Below, in pieces: positions 58,468-64,000 of a stretch of DNA of 64,000 nucleotides (position 1 is the stretch's first letter; each line of letters starts with the position of its first letter). This stretch comes from Danxiaibacter flavus (GTDB taxonomy: Bacteria; Bacteroidota; Bacteroidia; Chitinophagales; Chitinophagaceae). The stretch is taken from the NCBI RefSeq assembly GCF_041060425.1, contig NZ_JAULBC010000010.1, positions 124,001-188,000 of the forward strand. Direction: 5' to 3'. The notes under the pieces were generated by a model. It did not search any database and was not told the origin of the DNA. It saw only the letters and a program-made list of their open reading frames with translations. The position numbers and the translations under genes are program-made.

Positions 58468-60009
58468 ATGAAATACAAACTGTTTCTATTCATTATAATT
58501 GGATTTGGACTGGCTACCCAGATCTCCTGCAAAAAATTCCTGGATCAGCAGCCTAAAACAACGCTGACCGAAGAGGAAGTTTTCAGTAAGCTGGAAAACA
58601 TAGAGCCATTGATCAGCGGTCTCTACACCAAATGGCGCGATTCCCGAAAAGACAGGGGCGGATTTATGTTTCAGTTAGGTGGCGATGAATCTCAACAGGG
58701 TGCGTACCAGGTAATGACAGATCCTGATCAGTCAGGCCTTGACAAATACAACGGATTTCTTGCGCCGACAAATAACGCACTTACTGCACAATGGGATCTC
58801 CGTTGGCCGATTGTTAGTGCCGCAGCTCAGGTGATCAACAAGTTGGGTTACATAACAGAAGATACAGCCAAAGGGAATTTTTTAAAGGGCGAAGCCAGTT
58901 TTATCAGGGCTGCTGTTTCCTTCGAATTAACGCAGTACTGGGGCGAAATTCCGATTATTGACCAGGCGAATCAGGACAAACTGGGCTATGGCAGGCAGCC
59001 ATTGAATAAAGTATACGAATTCCTTATCAACGATCTCCAGTTTGCTGTCGCTCATTTACCAGAAACGCAGGATGATAAAAAACGTGTGACAAAATATGCT
59101 GCGATGGCACTGCTTGGTAAAGTATATATGTATGCACCACAGGAATCTACATACAAAGATTTTCAGAAGGCTGCGGATATGTTTAACGGGATCATCACAT
59201 CCGGTAAGTATAGTCTTGTAAACAATTTTGCAGACCTGTATGATCCATCCAAACCAAATAGTTCAGAGTCGCTATACGAATTCCAATTCAATAATACATG
59301 GCCTGATAATAATCAAACGCAATGGCAGATGGGTTCAAGAGCTTTAGCTAATATCGATGGTAACTGTTACTTTGGTGGATATGATTTAATGGTGCCGACA
59401 AAGTACTGTTACAGCGATGTTGCGCAAGGCGGCATTTGGGAAACAGGCGACGTTCGTAAAGCTCAAAGCATACGCTACGATTTTAAGTACAAGGACAAAA
59501 TGCCGACAATCCCTTCCGGCTTTGGTGGCGACGAGCTTGATCCGCACGTTAAGAAATATGAAGATCTCCGCACAGATGGCGTCATGAGTTTCTGGTTGTC
59601 AGGAAAGAACATTCTTTACATACGCTATGCAGATGTGTTGTTGTGTTATGCAGAGTGTCTGAATGAATTGACACGCACTGCTGAAGGTGTGGATATCGTC
59701 AACAGCCAGATTAGAAAAAGAGCATTTGGCGGAACACTGCCGGCAAATATGCAATGGAGCCAGGGGATGAGCCAGGATGAGTTCCGCACAAAGATCCTTG
59801 ACGAGCGTATGCGTGAATTGTGTTTTGAAGGATGGCGTCGCATGGATCTGATCCGCACAAACAAATTTGTTACCCTGATAAAATCCCGCAACAAATGGTC
59901 TGCAGAAAGTGGATCTGTCCAGGATTTCCACAAACGTTATCCTATTCCGGACACGGAAATAAAACAGAATCCGGATATACCGGCAAGTGCACAGAACCCG
60001 GGATATTAA
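58468..60009 (+). CDS. SusD/RagB-family glycan-binding lipoprotein
   Basis: This 513-residue protein has a lipoprotein signal (LFLFIIIGFGLATQISC) followed by the typical KKFLDQQPKTTLTEEEVFS. It shows the SusD helical core: GEASFIRAAVSFELTQYWGEIPII, KYAAMALLGKVYMYA, LYIRYADVLLCYAECLNEL and DERMRELCFEGWRRMDLIR. It sits on the cell surface as a lid on SusC and binds the incoming glycan. In operon with susC. Downstream lies a REP-type palindrome with a T-rich tail that may end the transcript. Confidence 0.95.
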   Translation: MKYKLFLFIIIGFGLATQISCKKFLDQQPKTTLTEEEVFSKLENIEPLISGLYTKWRDSRKDRGGFMFQLGGDESQQGAYQVMTDPDQSGLDKYNGFLAPTNNALTAQWDLRWPIVSAAAQVINKLGYITEDTAKGNFLKGEASFIRAAVSFELTQYWGEIPIIDQANQDKLGYGRQPLNKVYEFLINDLQFAVAHLPETQDDKKRVTKYAAMALLGKVYMYAPQESTYKDFQKAADMFNGIITSGKYSLVNNFADLYDPSKPNSSESLYEFQFNNTWPDNNQTQWQMGSRALANIDGNCYFGGYDLMVPTKYCYSDVAQGGIWETGDVRKAQSIRYDFKYKDKMPTIPSGFGGDELDPHVKKYEDLRTDGVMSFWLSGKNILYIRYADVLLCYAECLNELTRTAEGVDIVNSQIRKRAFGGTLPANMQWSQGMSQDEFRTKILDERMRELCFEGWRRMDLIRTNKFVTLIKSRNKWSAESGSVQDFHKRYPIPDTEIKQNPDIPASAQNPGY

Positions 60010-60030
60010 TTTTGGTCTGTCAATATTCGT

Positions 60031-60054
60031 AGAGGCGCGATGCATCGCGCCTCT
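60031..60054. repeat. REP palindrome after susD
   Basis: A 24-nt perfect palindrome, AGAGGCGCGATG/CATCGCGCCTCT, followed by TTTTATTT. It is a GC-variant of the REPs near the transposase gene at 60186 and could double as the susCD terminator. Confidence 0.8.
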
Positions 60055-60185
60055 TTTATTTCACGCATCGTCCTCCTTTTATTTTTTATTTGATGCATTG
60101 CCCTTCCATTATTTGCATTGCGTCGGTATTATTATATTCAAATATTATTACATTTGAATCCGTTTCACAACCCTTAAAAAATTTT

Positions 60186-60779
60186 ATGTCCCAGTTATTC
60201 AGAAACAAATACCGCATTACATCCACGCGGCTACAATCATGGAATTATGCAAACCCCGGTATGTATTTCATAACAATTTGTACGAAAAATCACGCGCACT
60301 ATTTTGGGGAAATTGTTGTGGCAGACGCGCAATGCAATGCGTATCTACGGCAATCCGCCATTGGCCAAATCGCCCATTCCGAATGGTTAAAAACACCCGA
60401 AATACGCCCCGATATGAATTTGCAGTTAGGTGAATTTGTGATAATGCCAGATCATATGCATGGGATCGTGATTATTGGCGATAATCATCATCGTAGAGAC
60501 GCGATGCATCGCGTCTCTGATTCAAATCCGGACGAAACGCAATTTAGAGACGCAATGCATTGCGTCTCTACCATCGCACCGCAATCCAAAAACCTGGCAT
60601 CCATCATCCGCGGATACAAATCCGCAGTTACCACGTTTGCCCGGAAAAACGGCATCCTATTTGATTGGCAACCGCGGTATTATGATCATATCATCAGATC
60701 GATGGACGAATACGAACGCATTTCCGAATATATCGTCAACAATGCCTATAAATGGGCTCAAAAGAACAATAAAATCTAG
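60186..60779 (+). CDS. REP-associated tyrosine transposase (RAYT, Y1 type)
   Basis: This 197-residue protein has the RAYT signatures: NYANPGMYFITICTKNHAHYFGEIV, the HUH motif MPDHMHGIVII (His90, His92), LASIIRGYKSAVTTFARKNG and WQPRYYDHIIRSMDEYERISEYIVNN with nucleophile Tyr182. Start 60186 is preferred over the frame opening at 60090, because it begins the conserved part. Residues 103-128 (RRDAMHRVSDSNPDETQFRD plus following) are encoded by two REP palindromes lying in frame inside the gene; residues 46-56 come from a degraded third one. They occupy a loop after the HUH strand, so the enzyme may still work. REPs also flank the gene. Confidence 0.9.
   Translation: MSQLFRNKYRITSTRLQSWNYANPGMYFITICTKNHAHYFGEIVVADAQCNAYLRQSAIGQIAHSEWLKTPEIRPDMNLQLGEFVIMPDHMHGIVIIGDNHHRRDAMHRVSDSNPDETQFRDAMHCVSTIAPQSKNLASIIRGYKSAVTTFARKNGILFDWQPRYYDHIIRSMDEYERISEYIVNNAYKWAQKNNKI
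60321..60348. repeat. Degraded REP palindrome inside the RAYT gene
   Basis: GCAGACGCGCAATG followed by CAATGCGTATCTAC resembles the REP consensus with several changes. It encodes ADAQCNAYL in frame. Confidence 0.55.
60495..60518. repeat. REP palindrome inside the RAYT gene, copy 1
   Basis: A 24-nt perfect palindrome AGAGACGCGATG/CATCGCGTCTCT, identical in core to the REP at 60788. It encodes R-D-A-M-H-R-V-S in frame. Confidence 0.9.
60545..60570. repeat. REP palindrome inside the RAYT gene, copy 2
   Basis: A 26-nt perfect palindrome TAGAGACGCAATG/CATTGCGTCTCTA, 26 bp after copy 1. It encodes R-D-A-M-H-C-V-S in frame, so both inserts give nearly the same peptide. Confidence 0.9.
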
Positions 60780-60787
60780 GTAAATTA

Positions 60788-60815
60788 GTAGAGACGCGAT
60801 GCATCGCGTCTCTAC
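60788..60815. repeat. REP palindrome after the RAYT gene
   Basis: A 28-nt perfect palindrome GTAGAGACGCGATG/CATCGCGTCTCTAC, 8 bp after the RAYT stop codon and 14 bp before the DUF1801 start codon. Confidence 0.9.
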
Positions 60816-60829
60816 TTTAATCAATTTTC

Positions 60830-61243
60830 ATGGCCAAATCTGTCAAACCATCCGATGCTGAACAGGTTGCTGATCATATCTCCAAACTGGAGCCCGAAAT
60901 AAAAGAAGTTGTACAATCGGTCCGTGAGATTATTTTAAGCGTTGATAAAGAAATAGGAGAGCGAATCAAATGGAACAACCCGAGCTTTTATTATACAGGT
61001 AAGATGCAACCTTTTGATCCGAAAGAATACAAAAGGGAAATAGCTGTTTTTAATCTTTTTAAAGGAAGAATAATGCTTGTGCTGCCCAGCGGCGCCAAGG
61101 TAAATGATCAATCGGGTCTGCTGGAAGGTGATTACAAAGATGGAAGAAGAACGATTGTATTTACCGATGTAAAGGATGTTCAATCTAAAAAAGAAAGGTT
61201 GAAGGGTGTTATAAAGGAATGGTTGAAAATGGTTGAAAAATGA
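60830..61243 (+). CDS. DUF1801 domain protein
   Basis: This 137-residue cytoplasmic protein matches the DUF1801 (YdhG-like) family: DHISKLEPEIKEVVQSVREIILSVDKEIGERIKWNNPSFYYTGKM, then the beta strands IAVFNLFKGRIMLVLPSGAKV and GRRTIVFTDVKDVQSKKERLKGVIKEWL. The family fold is CyaY/frataxin-like and its role is unknown. It follows the RAYT gene after a REP palindrome and converges on nrdJ. Confidence 0.85.
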   Translation: MAKSVKPSDAEQVADHISKLEPEIKEVVQSVREIILSVDKEIGERIKWNNPSFYYTGKMQPFDPKEYKREIAVFNLFKGRIMLVLPSGAKVNDQSGLLEGDYKDGRRTIVFTDVKDVQSKKERLKGVIKEWLKMVEK

Positions 61244-61276
61244 TTTGTAATCGGTCCATTTATTTACCCCCGCAAA

Positions 61277-61308
61277 CAAAGATCCCCGGCTTTCGCCAGG
61301 GACCTTTG
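61277..61308. terminator. Hairpin between DUF1801 gene and nrdJ
   Basis: Stem CAAAGATCCCCGGC / GCCAGGGACCTTTG with two mismatches and a 4-nt loop, placed between convergent genes. Weak T tract; probably serves the plus strand. Confidence 0.55.
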
Positions 61309-61337
61309 TATAATCAAAAAAAATCCGCGTTTTAATG

Positions 61338-61366
61338 GTAGAGACGTAGCACTGCTACGTCTCTAC
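61338..61366. repeat. Variant REP palindrome next to nrdJ
   Basis: GTAGAGACGTAGCA C TGCTACGTCTCTAC: the outer GTAGAGACG is shared with the RAYT-associated REPs but the centre differs. It lies 5 bp beyond the nrdJ stop codon. Confidence 0.8.
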
Positions 61367-61371
61367 GAATT

Positions 61372-64000
61372 TTACGAACAACCCATGCTGTTGCCGCAAT
61401 TCAAACATTTGTAACAGGTACCGCTGCGAATGGTGATGTGACCGCACACATTACATGTTGGGGCATCACTCTGCATGTTTTTCGCTGCAGCATTCACTGC
61501 ATCTAATCCAACTTCTGCTTTTACGGCAGCCTTCTGTGCTTTCTGAGGCTGTGCGGCAGCATTGTTGGCAGAACCAACCACACGTACACTGCTTAATTCA
61601 GGTTTGCCTAACAATGTAACGTCACCTTCGTCGTCTCCATTGTTCTCAACCGTAGGTTTATCTATAACATGCACCAGATCTGTTCTGTTCAGGTAATCAT
61701 ACGCCAGTGAACGGAACACAAAATCTACAAGCGATGTTGTTGTTTTGATATTCGGATGGTCTACCATTCCGGCTGGTTCAAACTTGGTGAACACAAATTT
61801 TTCTACAAACTCTTCTAACGGAACACCGTACTGTAAACCAACAGATACAGCTATCGCAAAACAGTTCATCAGGCTGCGTAAGGTAGATCCTTCTTTTGCA
61901 AGGTCAATAAAGATTTCGCCTAAGGTTCCGTCGCTATATTCACCCGTGTGCAGGAAGATCACCTGTCCGCCAACTTTTGCTTTTTGTGTAAAGCCTTTAC
62001 GTTTGCGTGGAAGCGTCTTTCTTTCAACGATGCGTGAAAGCTCTCTTTTTAATTTAGTATCTGTAGAAGCCTGCATGCGTTTGGTTACTTCTTCAAGCAA
62101 CTCTTCAACGGACAATTTGCTCAGGTCTACAATATTTGATTCCGGTTGTGCTGCTGCTTTTTCTGTTTCCTCTTCTTCTTTGCCTTCGCCGGTTTTCTTT
62201 TTCTTGTCAGATTTATTGCTCAGCGGCTGGCTCAGTTTAGAACCATCGCGGTACAAAGCACAGGCTTTAAGACCCAACTGCCAGCTCAACATGTAAGAAT
62301 CAGCTATTTCTTCAACAGTAGCCTCGTGTGGAAGATTGATTGTTTTTGAAATAGCTCCACTCAGGAATGGTTGACAAGCAGCCATCATTTTGATGTGACC
62401 GTGCGCATGGATAAAGCGCTGACCTTTTTTGCCGCATTTATTTGCGCAATCAAACACCGGTAAGTGTTCTTTTTTCAGGAACGGAGCACCTTCGACAGTC
62501 ATAGTACCGCATACATAATCGTTTGCAGCGTCTATCTGTTCGTCAGTAAATCCTAAAGCTTCAAGAAGATTAAAGCTCCAATCGTTGTATTGTTCAGCGG
62601 TAAAGCCCAATCTTTCCAGGCAGGCTTCACCTAAAGTGAATTTATTGAATACAAAACCGATTTCAAAAGCGCTCTTAGCTGCATCATTCAGTTTTTTAAC
62701 TTCATCAGCAATAAAGCCTTTCTCACTTAATGTCTGTGGATTAATAAATGGAGCGCCTTCAAAAGAAGCGGCACCTACTGCATATTTAACTATGCCGTCG
62801 ATTTCTTTTTCAGAATAACCCAGGTTTTTCAGCGCTGTAGGAACACTCTGGTTAATGATCTTAAAATAACCGCCACCAGCTAATTTTTTGAATTTAACCA
62901 GTGCAAAGTCAGGTTCAACACCCGTTGTATCACAATCCATTACAAGACCTATAGTTCCTGTTGGAGCGATCACAGTTGTCTGTGCGTTGCGGTAACCGAA
63001 TTTTTCACCAAGCTGAACTGCGTCATCCCATGCTTTTGTTGCAGCCTTCAGAAGATCTTCAGGACAATATTTTGCGTTGATACCAACAGGTTTAACGCTC
63101 AATCCTTCATAAGCTTCGCTTGCATCATAAGCCGCAGCACGGTGGTTGCGCATTACACGCAGCATGTCTTCTTTGTTCTCTTCATATTTAGAGAAGGCAC
63201 CCAGTATTTCAGCCATTTCAGCTGAAGTCTTGTACGCAACACCAGTCATTACCGCACTGATTGCGCCGGCAATACCTCTTGCTTCTTCGCTGTCATAAGG
63301 AATACCGCTCACCATTAATACAGTGCCCAGGTTGGCAAAACCTAAGCCAAGCGTTCTGTAATCATATGATAATTGAGCAACGTCCTGGGAAGGGAACTGA
63401 GCCATCAACACAGAGATTTCCAATACTACTGTCCATAAGCGGCAGGTGTATTCAAAACCTTCAATATCAAATACATTTTTCTCAGTATCGAAGAATTTCA
63501 TCAGGTTGGCACTTGCCAGGTTACATGCCGTGTTGTCCAGGAACATGTACTCGCTACAAGGGTTAGATGCGTTAATGCGTCCACCCTGGGGACAAGTGTG
63601 CCATTCATTGATGGTAGTGTCGTATTGCGTTCCGGGATCTGCACAACGCCATGCAGCGTATGCAATCTGGTTCCATACTTCGCGGGCCGGAATTTTCTTC
63701 ATTACATGTCCGTCAGTACGGGCAGTTAATTCCCAATCTTCATTATTCTGAAGTTTGTCGAAGAATTTATTCGGAATACGAACAGAGTTATTAGAATTCT
63801 GACCGGAAACAGTCAGGTAAGCTTCACCTTCATAATGGCTATCATAGCCAGCATTGATCAATGCACCAACTTTCTTCTCTTCTTCGACTTTCCAATTGAT
63901 GAATTTCATGATCTCCGGGTGATCCAGATCCAGGCACACCATTTTAGCAGCGCGACGGGTAGTTCCGCCTGATTTTATAGCGCCGGCAGAACGGTCACCA
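61372..64000 (-). CDS. nrdJ: Vitamin B12-dependent (class II) ribonucleotide reductase, 3' part
   Basis: About 876 residues are visible and the frame runs off the right window edge, where GAIKSGGTTRRAAKMVCLDLDHPEI continues upstream of the first Met. Signatures: NPCSEYMFLDNTACNLASANLMKF, LGLGFANLGTVLMVSGIPYDSE, APTGTIGLVMDCDTTGVEPDFALVKFKKLAGGGYF, and HIKMMAACQPFLSGAISKTINLPHEATVEEI. The C-terminal tail has VCGHITIRSGTCYKCLNCG, a zinc-ribbon-like redox tail usual for NrdJ. The enzyme makes deoxyribonucleotides with adenosylcobalamin, independent of oxygen. Confidence 0.95.
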   Translation of the reverse strand, partial: GDRSAGAIKSGGTTRRAAKMVCLDLDHPEIMKFINWKVEEEKKVGALINAGYDSHYEGEAYLTVSGQNSNNSVRIPNKFFDKLQNNEDWELTARTDGHVMKKIPAREVWNQIAYAAWRCADPGTQYDTTINEWHTCPQGGRINASNPCSEYMFLDNTACNLASANLMKFFDTEKNVFDIEGFEYTCRLWTVVLEISVLMAQFPSQDVAQLSYDYRTLGLGFANLGTVLMVSGIPYDSEEARGIAGAISAVMTGVAYKTSAEMAEILGAFSKYEENKEDMLRVMRNHRAAAYDASEAYEGLSVKPVGINAKYCPEDLLKAATKAWDDAVQLGEKFGYRNAQTTVIAPTGTIGLVMDCDTTGVEPDFALVKFKKLAGGGYFKIINQSVPTALKNLGYSEKEIDGIVKYAVGAASFEGAPFINPQTLSEKGFIADEVKKLNDAAKSAFEIGFVFNKFTLGEACLERLGFTAEQYNDWSFNLLEALGFTDEQIDAANDYVCGTMTVEGAPFLKKEHLPVFDCANKCGKKGQRFIHAHGHIKMMAACQPFLSGAISKTINLPHEATVEEIADSYMLSWQLGLKACALYRDGSKLSQPLSNKSDKKKKTGEGKEEEETEKAAAQPESNIVDLSKLSVEELLEEVTKRMQASTDTKLKRELSRIVERKTLPRKRKGFTQKAKVGGQVIFLHTGEYSDGTLGEIFIDLAKEGSTLRSLMNCFAIAVSVGLQYGVPLEEFVEKFVFTKFEPAGMVDHPNIKTTTSLVDFVFRSLAYDYLNRTDLVHVIDKPTVENNGDDEGDVTLLGKPELSSVRVVGSANNAAAQPQKAQKAAVKAEVGLDAVNAAAKNMQSDAPTCNVCGHITIRSGTCYKCLNCGNSMGCS

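Noticed and set aside
60090..60185. Longer N-terminus for the RAYT protein
   Set aside because: The extra 32 residues are not part of the family, and the conserved region begins right after the ATG at 60186.

Overview
The window comes from a Bacteroidota chromosome, most likely a soil or plant-associated member of the Chitinophagaceae (lineage inferred from gene content, not computed). The evidence is a SusC/SusD pair, lipoproteins with short lipoboxes, weak or absent Shine-Dalgarno sequences, promoters with a TAnnTTTG -7 box, a class II (B12) ribonucleotide reductase, and many Tat-exported sugar enzymes. I found no rRNA, tRNA or CRISPR array.

Layout. (1) 1-6,830 is housekeeping: three tandem ompH/skp-like genes (the first cut by the window edge), murI, a GH20-like secreted hydrolase, the rpmH-rnpA-yidD ribosome/membrane-protein cluster, a lipoprotein and a Mn-type superoxide dismutase. 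(2) 7,160-31,600 is a 24-kb sugar-oxidation region, interrupted by tadA. It holds three DUF1080 (3-keto-disaccharide hydrolase family) proteins, two cytochrome c lipoproteins, three xylose-isomerase-like TIM barrels, two Gfo/Idh/MocA oxidoreductases, an MFS transporter, four tandem GMC flavoprotein dehydrogenases and one Tat-exported 'gluconate 2-dehydrogenase subunit 3' protein. Together they read as an envelope pathway. GMC enzyme plus subunit 3 plus cytochrome c would oxidise a glycoside to a 3-keto-glycoside, DUF1080 proteins would cleave it, and TIM-barrel and Gfo/Idh enzymes would process the keto-sugar. (3) 31,790-39,650 is mixed: TIGR02757 protein, DinB-like protein, a GH9 glycosidase fused to a polysaccharide-deacetylase-like domain, a glutathione peroxidase, a further Tat-exported Gfo/Idh/MocA protein and a membrane protein. 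(4) 39,727-60,010 is an orphan Hcp gene followed by a polysaccharide utilisation locus: GH95, sugar porter, aldose 1-epimerase, DUF5107-TPR protein, two clan-D (alpha-galactosidase-type) hydrolases, a divergent AraC regulator, then SusC and SusD. (5) 60,010-64,000 has a REP-associated tyrosine transposase with its REP palindromes, a DUF1801 protein and the 3' part of nrdJ.

The most unusual content lies between the genes. At least six families of short quasi-periodic 'word' arrays, most with a 7-bp period and often in inverted pairs, fill intergenic regions. A 263-bp unit carrying an intergenic spacer plus the first 101 bp of a GMC gene occurs three times in a row. Two separate Y1/HUH transposase genes each sit among their own palindromic repeat family; one carries REP palindromes in frame inside its own coding sequence. 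The AraC/alpha-galactosidase intergenic region and the susC upstream region share a 16-bp motif, in each case as half-sites repeated 21 bp apart.
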